A stretch of 64,000 nucleotides of DNA from Cyrtodaria siliqua (GCA_037043455.1 JAWPHD010010227.1:31877-95876), one strand, 5' to 3'. Counted from the stretch's first letter, positions 21,161 through 32,559 are shown. Notes: a model not told the origin generated them from the letters alone. Translations and numbers: made by a program.

Positions 21161-21913
21161 TGCTTGGATAACATAGTATACGTTTCATAAACAAATAATG
21201 TCATTGTATATGTAAATGTCTTACTTGTACATCCATGATGAAATTGCATACATATTATGTACGCCAAGAAAATACATGCACGCACGCACTCAAACACACA
21301 CAAATACACAATTATATATGTTTAACAACAGTTTCACACAATTTCCCAATGAGAATATATACATATAGAAATTAAATTTACAAAAAAACACAATTTAAAA
21401 TGGCCGCCGTTACAGTATGGTAAGTACAAGACAATATACATTTAGGACAGTCACCAATATCAGTCACCAATATCTGTCACCAGTAAATCTGCAAATACAA
21501 AGCGTTGCAATGCTTTTACGCTCATGAACAGTTGTATCATAAAATCACCATTTTCCTTATTTCATGAAAAGTTTCACTGACGTGAGTAACATAACTTGGT
21601 TTACGATCACACACATATTTAATATATAACAAAGCGTCATATACATGTTTTTATATCTTCAAATTATCAATATATATTTATAAGGAAACCAAAATTTGGT
21701 TGAAACTTCATTTGTCTCATTATTTTGCTTGACAATTAATGAGTTTGTAATAAGTAGCATAAACGGTATTTTTACCACATTTTATACATGTTTTAAACTC
21801 TTTTTTTAAAGGTTACATAATGCATAGGCGTGTTTGAATTTACTACGTCTATGACTTTCATCAATTATATCTATAGACACTGTCAGTCAGTTAATCTGGC
21901 TGTTCTCATTTAT
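21161..21913. other. 3' flank of the receptor gene
   Basis: AT-rich with a possible 3'UTR on the minus strand. The only feature noted is the AATAAA that overlaps the stop codon of the tail exon (21910-21915). Nothing else was recognised. Confidence 0.4.
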
Positions 21914-22511
21914 TCAATGTTCCAGTTTTCCATACACATTGTCGGTTAATCTATCTTGTGTATCCCCTTTCCCTGTAATGGTTGTATCATAAACAGTCAA
22001 ATCATTATCCTCATCATTTCGTGTAAACATTGCATGTGAATAAGTATTGTCAATCACTGGTTGTTTGCGATGTAAATCGTCATTTCGTTCATTGCCGCTG
22101 ACATTGGTTCTGTCATATACGTTCTCTGGGTCGTTATCATTTTGGCTATGTGTAACATTCGCAATGGAACATTTACCGCTGATTTTACGGATACTTGTTG
22201 TCGTATGACTGTACGTATCATCTTCAACGCTGTTTAATACATTGTACACGTTTTCGGTGTCTTTTTTTCCACTTCTTATAGAGTGAACGTTAGCTTTGCT
22301 CGTAGATGTTGTGTCATAGACATCGTCTCTGTTGTCCGTAGCTTCAACAGCGGCTTCAGCATGTATGTTAGCTTTAGCGCAACTACCGGAGGTGTTACCA
22401 AGATCATTAGCCTGGGCATAATCGGCCTCTGAATAAATAATACCATTGTCAACATCAGGTGCAACAACACCAAGACTGCTTCCTTGACAAGTTGTTTTCG
22501 CTGTTTGTTGG
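21914..22511 (-). CDS. Receptor cytoplasmic tail, last exon
   Basis: An acceptor (CTTCTTTCAG) opens a 598-nt exon read on the minus strand. It begins with one base that completes a codon and runs 198 codons to TGA. The translation is polar, rich in Asn, Asp, Thr and Ser, and carries at least eight tyrosines in repeated (D/N)-(V/T)-Y settings: GIIYSEADY, DVYDTT, ENVYNVL, DTYSHT, ENVYDRT, NTYSHAM, TVYDTT, DNVYGKLE. Such settings suit SH2-domain docking after phosphorylation (inference). Its entry phase matches the exit phase of the transmembrane exon at 23252-23339. An in-frame ATG at 22249 is internal and not the start. AATAAA overlaps the stop codon. I have no family name for it. Confidence 0.65.
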
Positions 22512-22546
22512 CTGAAAGAAGTGAGCTAAATGTTAATAACCCTTAA

Positions 22547-22703
22547 CCCGCTAAGCACAAGCATGGTAGCATTTGCATCCATTGTATACCCAGATCAGCC
22601 TGTCCGGCTGCCGATAAGTAATTTCCCCAAAACACCCCTTTGTCCCATAAATGGAATGGTCCTAATTCAAAGAAAGAACAGTCCATTATGTTTATGTAGC
22701 GGG
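22547..22703. mobile_element. 157-bp MITE with TTAA duplication
   Basis: TTAA|CCCGCTA at the left and TAGCGGG|TTAA at the right give perfect 7-bp inverted ends, flanked by TTAA (22543-22546 and 22704-22707). This fits a piggyBac-type non-autonomous element. It lies ~30 bp upstream of the tail-exon acceptor inside the last intron. Confidence 0.65.
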
Positions 22704-23118
22704 TTAATAGTTACTTATCGCGTAATACAGCAATAAAACGTACCGCTGGCAACTTTGCTGAGAGAAGCAAGGTCTTAGGCGATAGTGAACGGTCAAACTG
22801 GATGTAAATGGGCATCAACACTTTAGCAATATCCATCATCTTTATGATTTATGGTATTATGGTATATTACGCATAACATATTTAAGCATGCAGTTCGAAG
22901 ATAGCAATGTTAAAACTCGAGTTTCTCAATTTCTTAATTATTTTTGAAATGTGTTTGCTTACAAGCGGCAGGAACAGTTGTTTATTTATAATAAACAATG
23001 TGTACATACATTCTTGTTTGACGCGTTTGTTTCAGTCGGTTATGAAAAAACAAATCAAAAACAAATTGAATGTTGTTTTTGAAAGCGCATCAAACATTTA
23101 AAAAAAATTGACATAACT

Positions 23119-23244
23119 ATGAATAACGTTCCACTGACAAACCTCCATTGATAGAACTAAAAATAACGGACCAATGGTAAACCTCCATTGATTGAACTAA
23201 AAATAACGGACCACTGATAAACCTCCATTGTTAGAACTAAGAAT
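23119..23244. repeat. ~41-bp tandem repeat, three copies
   Basis: Three copies of AATAACG(G/T)(A/T)CCA(C/A)TG(A/G), then AACCTCCATTG(A/T)T, then GAACTAA end against the donor of the transmembrane exon. They are intronic. Confidence 0.75.
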
Positions 23245-23251
23245 ACATTAC

Positions 23252-23339
23252 CGTCTCCTCCTCACCACCAGCACTACAATGATGACAATAACGATCAACA
23301 CCAATATCCCCGCCGTAGCAGCACCCACGTATGTAGAGG
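23252..23339 (-). CDS. Receptor transmembrane exon
   Basis: The minus strand shows a strong acceptor (TCTTTTTTCAG), 88 nt of open frame and a donor (GACG|GTAATG). The translation is STYVGAATAG, then about 19 aliphatic residues (ILVLIVIVIIVVLVV), then RRR. This is a single-pass membrane helix with a basic stop-transfer cluster on the cytoplasmic side. Entry phase is 1, matching the phase-1 exits of the lectin-like exons at 45181-45489 and 7865-8062. Exit phase is 2, exactly what the tail exon at 21914-22511 needs. Together they form the membrane and signalling end of a type I receptor. Confidence 0.7.
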
Positions 23340-23562
23340 CTGAAAAAAGATAAGAAAGGAACTTTGGTGTCCTTATAGAAGAACATAAATCAAATCAAAT
23401 CACTGGCTTACTGATCATTTGGGATCAACGAGTCCAATATAGGTGGCTTTGAAGTAGAATACCGCCTACACCGGTGCCAGGGCGCGTGATAGGTGTTGCT
23501 TTTACATTACCTCTCATGAACAGACTGAAAAAACGAGTCTTCTACTTTATTTTATTTGTTGT
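23340..23562. other. Intronic, nothing recognised
   Basis: Sequence upstream of the transmembrane exon, likely intron on the minus strand. Confidence 0.35.
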
Positions 23563-23994
23563 GTCTATGGTGATGTGATTTATAAACTTCGTAAGATTCT
23601 TGGTCATGATCACTTTCATACTATCTTTGTTAAACTTGTTAAAAAGTTTAACAAAAGAGGTTATGACCCTATCATTTTGCAACGTACTGCATGCTTGGTG
23701 ATGGACCCTTTTACAGTTCGCCACTATGCTTTCCTCTTTAATTGTGCGATGACCGGACAGGCTGTGGACCCTATGATGACATCTACCTAAAGCCTAAAAA
23801 GGACGGTGACGTTTGATGTTTGGTTGCAATATTGTCTTGTCGTGCCCTCAATGGTTTATTCTCTTGTTGCTCTGGCTTGTGCCAAATCATCGAGTACCTT
23901 CTTTGTGGCTTTCTAGGCTATTTTCTTTTCGTATGTATATATACACGAGCATCTTCGTGTTTTACTTATATTGCCTATTAATGCTGCCTTGTTG
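23563..23994 (+). pseudogene. RT-element 3' fragment, copy D
   Basis: The 71-codon frame 23575-23790 has MIYKLRKILGHDHFHTIF, KKFNKRGYDPIILQ and FTVRHYAFLFNC and ends MMTST. It is followed by part of the shared tail, which is cut where copy E begins. Confidence 0.65.
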
Positions 23995-24534
23995 GTGATG
24001 TGATTTACACACTTCGTAAGATCCTTGGTGATATTGTATCACCTTCATACAATCATTATTAAACTTGTTAAAAAGTTTATCCAACGTGATTATGACCCTA
24101 TCATTTGGCAACGCACTGCATGTTTAGTGGTTGACCCATTTACAGTTCGCCACTATGCTTTCCTCTTTGATTATGCGATGACAGGACATATTTCGGAGCC
24201 TATGATAACGTCTACCTGAATACTTACAGGACGGTAGTGTTTGATGTTTGTCTTTAATCGTGTCCTGTCGTACACTTACCGGTTTGCTCTCTTGTTGCTC
24301 TGGCTTCTGCCAAGTCATTGAGTACTCACTTTGTGGCTTTCTAGGCGTTTGTTTTTTATATTATATATACATGATCATTAATGTGTTCTACTGATATTGC
24401 CTATTATACTGCCTTGTTTGTTAGAGATTATGACCTGGCGGGGATATCATTATTTACTGTTACACTGTCCCGTTTTATTGGGATGACAATAGGGTAAGAG
24501 TGAGTTTTGTGCACCCTAGAACCGGGTTTAAACC
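23995..24534 (+). pseudogene. RT-element 3' fragment, copy E (left part)
   Basis: A second copy in tandem with copy D. It restarts at GTGATGTGATTTA, keeps KFIQRDYDPIIWQRTACLVV and HYAFLFDYAMTG, and then the tail (GTGCACCC, CCGGGTTTAAACC). It is interrupted at 24535 by the LTR retrotransposon and resumes at 32193. Confidence 0.65.
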
Positions 24535-26081
24535 TGTCACAGGATGACCTTAGTGGTATGGCTAACTCAGGAAAGAATCAATGACGGTGAATGCATTTAC
24601 ATAAATTTAATGCAACTTTTAAAATATGTTTAATATATATACAATTATCTAAAAAAACAAGCGAATACACAAATGAACTATGAAAAGAATGTTCTCCTGA
24701 ACGTTTAAGACGTTCTTAGTATTGTTATAAATACTGAATGTCTAAGACACTAAAGTGTTGTTAAAGCTATAACAATGTTGATCTAGCGCGATAACTGTGA
24801 TGCGCGAGAGCTCATGAAGACGATGATGCGCGAATTCAATGGATGATTGTCATCAAATGCCTTCTGTAAGGGTTGATGACGCGATGCAATGATAGTTAAT
24901 CTCCACTGAGATTGTGAATGATATTCCTCCAGTGAGGACTGGTAACGGGCCCACCTTGTGTCCCGGGGGTTGTCGTTAGTAAAACCTGGCTGCGCAGGTA
25001 CGGGGACCGTCTCCACCGCTTGTAACGTTAGTCGTGGAAGCTTAGCTCCACTCCTGGATATCCAAACCTAGATGGCTTACTCCAACCCTGGATGGCTTAT
25101 ATCCTGGATGGCTTAGGCTGTAATTATACATACGTTTTAGATGTCGGTTGACAAACATAACAATCTTGCATAATTATCATTACCCAAACAAATCATTATT
25201 CAATCAATATATGTAAGCTGTACTAATGATTAGTAGCAATGTATACATATTCTACAACGCCATGTATACGCTATGTACGTCGCTGTTAATCAATGCCCTT
25301 AATACATGTAATATAAACATGATCAAATTACTCATATATTACACTCACTGAGTTATGCATGCACGCATTTATTCTTGTCACTCATCTCATTGTTAACTAA
25401 TGTTGACAATCGTGTATTACAATCACCGAGTTATACGCCAACGTTAACTAATGCACCTAATATCCACTGTTATCAAATTAATATTGTTTTACAATTAATG
25501 ATCAATTACCATAATTACATCTAATAAAGTCACTTCAAATCATATGCTAGTCTAAAGTTATGTTTGAGAAACATCAATGCTAACCGGATGTCGTAACCGT
25601 CAAACAAGATGGCGCCGCCCACTGAATACAAATATACGATAAAAGTTTAATAAAACTACTAACCACATGTTGCCTGTGAAATTTGCCGTCCAATCTCTGT
25701 TCCTACAAAGTACTATCGATGATCCCGGCGATAGCTAGAAGACAATGGGTTTTATAGCAAACATTACGCCCAAATCATTATTTGCCCCGTTCAGTCCGTG
25801 ACAAACGTGGCTAAATCTACAGTATTGAATCTACACGCGAGGCCCTTATACAATTTTGCCGTTTAAGGAAAATATACCTATACGTTTACATGCATTAGCA
25901 CAAAACTAAACTTATGACACGGCCTCTCTGGCGGCCACTTAAAATGTGCACGCTTTTACGTGTTACATGAATAGATCATGAATATTGTGAAATTGTTTCA
26001 ACTCGAACAATAGATTTTGGGTGTAACCGATAACAAGAGCTATATACGACCAGTACGCTCTACCCGTGACATTTTGTGACA
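24535..26081 (-). repeat. LTR (3' LTR in minus orientation)
   Basis: 1547 bp, TGTCACAGGATG...TTTTGTGACA, with termini TG...CA. A 77-codon frame (24783-25016, minus) is identical in both LTRs but has no recognisable features. Confidence 0.85.
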
Positions 26082-26096
26082 ACATCTCCCCACTTA
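26082..26096 (-). promoter_or_regulatory. Polypurine tract of the LTR element
   Basis: On the minus strand AAGTGGGGAGATGT abuts the downstream LTR, the expected place for plus-strand DNA priming. Confidence 0.65.
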
Positions 26097-26419
26097 AAGA
26101 AAGTGCTACACTTTTAAAATTCAACAAAATGATAATTAATATTTACACGTTAAGAAACTATTAATTCTTCTGAGCAAATGAGCGACAAAACGTAGAAGCT
26201 GATCGCTCAATCGCTTGAGTATGTTAACTATTACTACTGAGGGATGCAACCTTCAGCCAGTACAACGACCGTCTTCCGGAAAACATCCACTGCAGTTATA
26301 ACCTGACTATAATATGTAATTACAATTTCAACACTATTCTACAATTGTACACTACCCTGTCGTAACATATACTATTATTGTACAATACACTGCAATACAC
26401 TATTGAATTAAACCGGTCA

Positions 26420-29400
26420 TTATGTGCGGCGACTTAAATAGTCTGCCCCAATATTGTCCTTTCCACGGTCTATTACACCGACTCTACTGTTGCTAATAAC
26501 ACTACTTCCTGCCACTACCAGAACTCCAACTTTACACATTGCATCCATCGCATTACCAGTATACTGTTTGCGAAATGGAGTAGGGTCTCTCGTTTCCCTA
26601 ATCGGCTTTGCTAAAGTGTGCTTAAAGCTACACTGCACTACATCTGTTGGTCTCGACTTATCGGACCGAACAGTATTACACTCAGAGTCTAAACGACTTA
26701 CCTCTCGTTTCTCTGCTACACTAAGCATGCCCAATATGTCTACATCGGCTGCTGTTTCCTTACCTACACTAGTGGGAGAATATGTGGGACTAGTGTCCTC
26801 ACTACTGTCTTCCTCACTATCCTCAATAACTGCAACATTAACTACATTTAATACCCCTTGTTGCACATTATCGGTTCTACTGATATACTCTTTCAGCATA
26901 TTCGCATGAAAGGTCTTTAACTTTCCGTTTATCTCGATACGGTAATCCATAGTGTTCACTATCCCTCTAACGTAAAACGGACCTTTCCATTGTAATAACA
27001 ACTTGTTATTGTCGGTCGGGAGTAACAGTAACACCTGGTCATCTATCTTAAACTTCCTAGCTCTAGCTTTCTGGTCATAGTACCGTTTATACTTGGTACT
27101 TGCCTTAACTAACTGACTTTGAGCTATCTTACAAGTCTCCTCTAGTTTCTCCTTCAGATCTAAAACATACTGATATGTAGTCTTAACCTCATCACTATCT
27201 ACTTCACCTGCCCACATCTCTCTAAGAATCCTCATGGGACCTCTAACTGACCTACCGTACAATAACTCAAACGGAGAAAATCCTAAACTCTCTTGTGGAA
27301 CCTCTCTAAATGCAAACAATAAAGCATTGAGATACTTGTCCCAATCTTTGGGTCTCTCGGTACACATACGCCGTAACATTTGCTTTAACGTCCCGTTAAA
27401 TCGTTCGACTAACCCGTTACACATAGGGTGATATGGTGTTGTCATGATTTGACGCAAAGACAATAACCTGCTTACTTCAGCCATAAGTTCTGACGTAAAC
27501 TGTGACCCACAATCAGTCAGCATTTCCTCTGGTACACCTAGCCTACTGAACATATCAACTAATGCCTCAGCTACTCTCTCAGTTTCAATTGAGGGCAATG
27601 CTACTGCCTCCGGATACCTAGTTGCATAGTCTACCATGGTTAAAATGTACCTATTTTTCCTATCCGACACTGGAAAAATTGGTCCAACTATGTCTACGGC
27701 TACCCGCTTAAATGGTGTATCTATCAGTGGCATCTGACCTAAATGTACTTTGGTCACTCGACCTTTTGGTACTGTCCTTTGGCATACATCGCAGGACCTA
27801 CAATACCTAGTTACATCTCCACTAACGCCTGGCCAATAAAATTCTGCCAATACTCTATCTGACGTTTTCTTTACGCCTAAATGACCTCCCATAATCGACT
27901 CATGAGCTACCTTAAGCACTGTCGTTCTATACTGGGTAGGTACCACTAATTGGTGAAACTGTCTACTACCACTATCTTCAAATTCTCTGTACAATAACCT
28001 ATTCTTATGTACAAACTTACAACTACCGGACCCTTTACACTTCTTCACTACACCATCCTTGGCCTTCACTTTACAAGGACCTAATGACTCGTCTTGAGTT
28101 TGTGCTTCTATAAACTCCGCTTTAGATATGTCACCTACGGCTGCAGGAACCTTTAATTTTCTATAAGCCTGAGCTTGCTTCTGAACCTGCGCTCTAGTCT
28201 CTACGGCATTACTTATGCTACTTCTAAAATCGGACATTACCGGAAGTGCTGAACCATTTATGTTCCCTATCGTTAAATCATACATCGGGTCATCCATACA
28301 TAGTGCCTCTGTAGTCCCTTTAAAGAAAGGTGTATCTACATCTATTCTCGCTATTGGCACGTGCTCTACCGACTTATTTAGCAACATACACGGTGACTGT
28401 TTACCTACCAACTGGTCATCCGTAACTAAACTACGCCTAACTACCACACCTGTACAACCTGTATCCCTCATTACAATTACGTCCGTGCCATTCACTCTAC
28501 CATCTGCCGTTGGAAGATTTGCATACGGAAAGAGACATGTTCCGATCTTCGTCATTACACCATCCGCTTTTACACAACAGCTACTACTCTCGGTTTTAAT
28601 AACCGGACTATTACTACCTCTGCCTCTACCTCTACCTCGGTTTTGACCACCTCTACCTCTACCGAAATTCCATGGGTTGTTAAAACCTTGGTTCGGACTA
28701 CCTACATGGTTGTCCCCTCTACTATTGTCACTAAAATTGTCTACGACAGCGGACACTTTCACCGCTTTCCTACACTCATGTGAAGCATGATTTCCATTAC
28801 AGTGACGACAACGAATAAAAGGTCTACCTATGTTACCACTATTGCTACCTCCTCTAGAACCCATCGAACTACCTCCACCTCTATAGTTTCCACTCTGGCC
28901 TTTCTGTTTATGATCGTCCCCTTGCCTATCTCTAAAAGTTCTGTCTTTCGACACTACATTATGAGCTCCACCTCTAGCCTCGGCAAACTGATCTGCTTGT
29001 GTTGCCATTTCTCCTACACTAGTAAGTTTTCTTTCTTTAAGAAATAAGAACAGATCTCTACTACAAACATTGAATAGCTGGTCACGCAACAAGAAATCTA
29101 TGAGGCCCTGATAAGTCTGCGCTACTTTCCCTAACTCTAACCACCTATCTAAGTAATTTCTAGATCTACTAATAAACTGAATAAATGACTCGCCTTTCTC
29201 AGGCAGACAAGCTCTAAACCGCTTTCTAAAACCTTCTTCAGTTAACTCAAATCTCTTTAAAAGCGCATCCTTTAACTTGTCATAGTCAAGAGCATCTACA
29301 CTAGGTAATCTAGAAAATACATCTAAGGCCTTGCCTCTCAATAACGCACTTAAATGAACTGCCCACTTATCTTTGGTCCATTCCTGTAACTCAGCATAAC

Positions 29401-29980
29401 GCTCGAACCGTAACAAGTAACTGTCCATGTTATCTTTGTCAGCATCAAAGTATGGTAACTTCGAACCTTTTACCTTCCCAGAATAACTATCTTTCCCTTC
29501 AGTTTTACTTTCCTTACTATGTGTCTTAGCTGCTTCCAACTCTAAAGCTAACTTATGATCAAACTCTTTTTGCTCCCTTTCCATTATCATCTTAGCCTTA
29601 GCTAGTCTACCATCTGTTTCGAACCTCTCATGTTCTAACTCTTGCTTCTCCCTTACTATTCTGCTTTCATCATCTCGCGTCTCTTTAGCTAACCTGCCTT
29701 CTAATTCTAGCTTCTCTTTATCAGCATCTAGCTTCTCTTTAGCTAATCTACTTTCTAATTCTAGCTTCTCTGTGGCTAGTCTACTTTCTTCATCTCGCTT
29801 CTCTTTAGCTAACCTACTTTCAAATTCTAGCCTATCTTTCTCTAATTCTCTTTCCTTAAGTCTAAATTCCCTTTCCCTAGCCTGTTCGTCTTTAACAAAG
29901 GTTCTAAGCTCCTCTCCAGCATACCCTAACTCCTTACCCATTTCCGTAAGATCCTTTATGGACGTCATGGTTATAGACAT
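26420..29980 (-). CDS. Gag-protease-integrase polyprotein (RT core missing)
   Basis: The frame is 1186 codons. Residues ~30-160 are a highly charged coiled coil of EKLELESRLAKEK-type repeats. Residues ~170-340 are gag (KLPYFDADKDNMDSYLLRFERY). A zinc knuckle lies at 391-403 with spacing C-x2-C-x3-H-x4-C, one residue shorter than usual between C and H. An RG-rich stretch follows. The protease has D506-T-G. The integrase zinc domain uses H693, H700, C730 and C733, with catalytic D763, D823 and E859 (35 residues between the last two). A GPF module lies at ~1000-1002. Residues ~1085-1139 resemble the start of an RT (PTDVVQCSFKHTLAKPIR...TPFRKQ). The end (GKDNIGADYLSRRT) resembles the end of RNase H. 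No YxDD box exists. In standard Ty3/gypsy pol, RT precedes integrase. RT/RH scraps after integrase indicate the Gmr1-type order with an in-frame internal deletion. Confidence 0.85.
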   Translation of the reverse strand: MSITMTSIKDLTEMGKELGYAGEELRTFVKDEQAREREFRLKERELEKDRLEFESRLAKEKRDEESRLATEKLELESRLAKEKLDADKEKLELEGRLAKETRDDESRIVREKQELEHERFETDGRLAKAKMIMEREQKEFDHKLALELEAAKTHSKESKTEGKDSYSGKVKGSKLPYFDADKDNMDSYLLRFERYAELQEWTKDKWAVHLSALLRGKALDVFSRLPSVDALDYDKLKDALLKRFELTEEGFRKRFRACLPEKGESFIQFISRSRNYLDRWLELGKVAQTYQGLIDFLLRDQLFNVCSRDLFLFLKERKLTSVGEMATQADQFAEARGGAHNVVSKDRTFRDRQGDDHKQKGQSGNYRGGGSSMGSRGGSNSGNIGRPFIRCRHCNGNHASHECRKAVKVSAVVDNFSDNSRGDNHVGSPNQGFNNPWNFGRGRGGQNRGRGRGRGSNSPVIKTESSSCCVKADGVMTKIGTCLFPYANLPTADGRVNGTDVIVMRDTGCTGVVVRRSLVTDDQLVGKQSPCMLLNKSVEHVPIARIDVDTPFFKGTTEALCMDDPMYDLTIGNINGSALPVMSDFRSSISNAVETRAQVQKQAQAYRKLKVPAAVGDISKAEFIEAQTQDESLGPCKVKAKDGVVKKCKGSGSCKFVHKNRLLYREFEDSGSRQFHQLVVPTQYRTTVLKVAHESIMGGHLGVKKTSDRVLAEFYWPGVSGDVTRYCRSCDVCQRTVPKGRVTKVHLGQMPLIDTPFKRVAVDIVGPIFPVSDRKNRYILTMVDYATRYPEAVALPSIETERVAEALVDMFSRLGVPEEMLTDCGSQFTSELMAEVSRLLSLRQIMTTPYHPMCNGLVERFNGTLKQMLRRMCTERPKDWDKYLNALLFAFREVPQESLGFSPFELLYGRSVRGPMRILREMWAGEVDSDEVKTTYQYVLDLKEKLEETCKIAQSQLVKASTKYKRYYDQKARARKFKIDDQVLLLLPTDNNKLLLQWKGPFYVRGIVNTMDYRIEINGKLKTFHANMLKEYISRTDNVQQGVLNVVNVAVIEDSEEDSSEDTSPTYSPTSVGKETAADVDILGMLSVAEKREVSRLDSECNTVRSDKSRPTDVVQCSFKHTLAKPIRETRDPTPFRKQYTGNAMDAMCKVGVLVVAGSSVISNSRVGVIDRGKDNIGADYLSRRT

Positions 29981-30625
29981 TGTGAACTACACACTACAAT
30001 AATTACAATACACACGTCACTAATAATTCTACTCAACTAACTACTAATGGTAAGTCACTGTGTCCTCAGTAAATACCTGGGCATCATCATAGGACAAGGT
30101 ACATACACATTTGTACTAGCGCTAACTCCTAACGGTTATGTATAGATAGTATCTAGCTTCCACACAACATATACACTACATAAAATATCTATATTTGATA
30201 TTGGACATAACCTTAAACAATCATCGAAATGTGTATAACATGTACATGTATATTTACTTCTCCCATCAATATAAGTATACTCGAGTGTCACAACATGAGT
30301 AGAACGTCTTGTTCGCCAACCTAATTGGATACTATGTGTATATCAAGGGAGGTAAAACAAACACCCAAATTATTGAGCAAAAGTGCCTCAGACCCACTCG
30401 TGTAGACCACTGCGACCTCGCGCCAAGGAAAGAACGGACAAAACAACAGTTTGGACTCACCCTACCCTTGTCGTGTCTTGACTTGTCTTCCAAGCTGTGG
30501 CCGTGATCGTCGACAGTCGCCTTGATGGATCAGAGGGTGGTACACAATTCTAAAATAATAAGTAGAGATTTAGTATATCATAATAAAGATCACTTATTGA
30601 TTCTTTCCCTCCGTAGTCGCCCAGA
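29981..30625 (-). other. 5' untranslated leader of the LTR element
   Basis: ~645 bp between primer-binding site and gag start, AT-rich, with no conserved frame. The gag ATG at 29980 is followed by another at residue 5. Confidence 0.6.
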
Positions 30626-30643
30626 ATCCCACTTCTGACACCA
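30626..30643 (-). promoter_or_regulatory. Primer-binding site, tRNA-Leu type
   Basis: On the minus strand TGGTGTCAGAAGTGGGAT starts 2 nt after the LTR. It is complementary to a tRNA 3' end of the form ATCCCACTTCTGACACCA, which I recall as a tRNA-Leu ending. Confidence 0.75.
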
Positions 30644-30645
30644 GT

Positions 30646-32192
30646 TGTCACAGGATGACCTTAGTGGTATGGCTAACTCAGGAAAGAATCAATGACGGTG
30701 AATGCATTTACATAAATTTAATGCAACTTTTAAAATATGTTTAATATATATACAATTATCTAAAAAAACAAGCGAATACACAAATGAACTATGAAAAGAA
30801 TGTTCTCCTGAACGTTTAAGACGTTCTTAGTATTGTTATAAATACTGAATGTCTAAGACACTAAAGTGTTGTTAAAGCTATAACAATGTTGATCTAGCGC
30901 GATAACTGTGATGCGCGAGAGCTCATGAAGACGATGATGCGCGAATTCAATGGATGATTGTCATCAAATGCCTTCTGTAAGGGTTGATGACGCGATGCAA
31001 TGATAGTTAATCTCCACTGAGATTGTGAATGATATTCCTCCAGTGAGGACTGGTAACGGGCCCACCTTGTGTCCCGGGGGTTGTCGTTAGTAAAACCTGG
31101 CTGCGCAGGTACGGGGACCGTCTCCACCGCTTGTAACGTTAGTCGTGGAAGCTTAGCTCCACTCCTGGATATCCAAACCTAGATGGCTTACTCCAACCCT
31201 GGATGGCTTATATCCTGGATGGCTTAGGCTGTAATTATACATACGTTTTAGATGTCGGTTGACAAACATAACAATCTTGCATAATTATCATTACCCAAAC
31301 AAATCATTATTCAATCAATATATGTAAGCTGTACTAATGATTAGTAGCAATGTATACATATTCTACAACGCCATGTATACGCTATGTACGTCGCTGTTAA
31401 TCAATGCCCTTAATACATGTAATATAAACATGATCAAATTACTCATATATTACACTCACTGAGTTATGCATGCACGCATTTATTCTTGTCACTCATCTCA
31501 TTGTTAACTAATGTTGACAATCGTGTATTACAATCACCGAGTTATACGCCAACGTTAACTAATGCACCTAATATCCACTGTTATCAAATTAATATTGTTT
31601 TACAATTAATGATCAATTACCATAATTACATCTAATAAAGTCACTTCAAATCATATGCTAGTCTAAAGTTATGTTTGAGAAACATCAATGCTAACCGGAT
31701 GTCGTAACCGTCAAACAAGATGGCGCCGCCCACTGAATACAAATATACGATAAAAGTTTAATAAAACTACTAACCACATGTTGCCTGTGAAATTTGCCGT
31801 CCAATCTCTGTTCCTACAAAGTACTATCGATGATCCCGGCGATAGCTAGAAGACAATGGGTTTTATAGCAAACATTACGCCCAAATCATTATTTGCCCCG
31901 TTCAGTCCGTGACAAACGTGGCTAAATCTACAGTATTGAATCTACACGCGAGGCCCTTATACAATTTTGCCGTTTAAGGAAAATATACCTATACGTTTAC
32001 ATGCATTAGCACAAAACTAAACTTATGACACGGCCTCTCTGGCGGCCACTTAAAATGTGCACGCTTTTACGTGTTACATGAATAGATCATGAATATTGTG
32101 AAATTGTTTCAACTCGAACAATAGATTTTGGGTGTAACCGATAACAAGAGCTATATACGACCAGTACGCTCTACCCGTGACATTTTGTGACA
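30646..32192 (-). repeat. LTR (5' LTR in minus orientation)
   Basis: Same length and, as read, the same sequence as the LTR at 24535-26081. Confidence 0.85.
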
Positions 32193-32400
32193 ACACCCCC
32201 AGCGGCCGTTTTTGCCACTGACCATTCCAAGGAGGTAACATATTGTCAACCATTGTGTGTTTGTGATGTCGTATCTTGCTTTTTAATCATCTTTATAGTT
32301 GTTTGTTTCTGTGTGTGTTTGTGGCTGACTGTTGTCCTTGAATTCTACTTTTCCTGTTCGATTTGTATATCTCCTTTAACGATAATACAATTTCGCAAAG
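32193..32400 (+). repeat. RT-element tail, copy E (right part)
   Basis: The host copy resumes with CCCCCAGCGGCC, ACTGACCATTCCAAGGAGGTAA, TTGTGGCTGACTGT and CCTGTTCGATTTGTATATC, the same tail as in copies A and B. Confidence 0.65.
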
Positions 32401-32559
32401 GTTTTTCAAAGTTAATGGTAACAGTAGCCCTAATTAGACATAGGTTACGAATATTAATCTCCTGAACTCGACTACAAGCTCTAGTCAGACGAATAAGGTG
32501 AGACACACATATCCCATGTGATGTTTCTCAGGGAACATCCCTGTCCTAGTTGATATCGA

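Larger units (their letters stand above)
24535..32192 (-). mobile_element. LTR retrotransposon, Gmr1-like domain order, RT-deleted
   Basis: A 7658-bp element in minus orientation has two 1547-bp LTRs (24535-26081 and 30646-32192) that read as the same sequence wherever I compared them. It has a primer-binding site, a polypurine tract and one long frame. Flanks are AAACC at the left and ACACC at the right, a 5-bp target-site duplication with one change. The interrupted host is recognisable, since other copies read GTTTAAACCCCCAG. The frame encodes gag, protease and integrase, then only edges of RT and RNase H, so the element cannot copy itself alone. Matching LTRs mean recent mobilisation by a partner, or recent loss of RT. 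Confidence 0.85.

Noticed and set aside
24783..25016. 77-codon frame in the LTR, duplicated at 30894-31127
   Set aside because: Present twice only because LTRs are duplicated; no recognisable domain and no start context.
26454..26909. Plus-strand frame antisense to the polyprotein
   Set aside because: Shadow of the gag-pol frame; no independent features.
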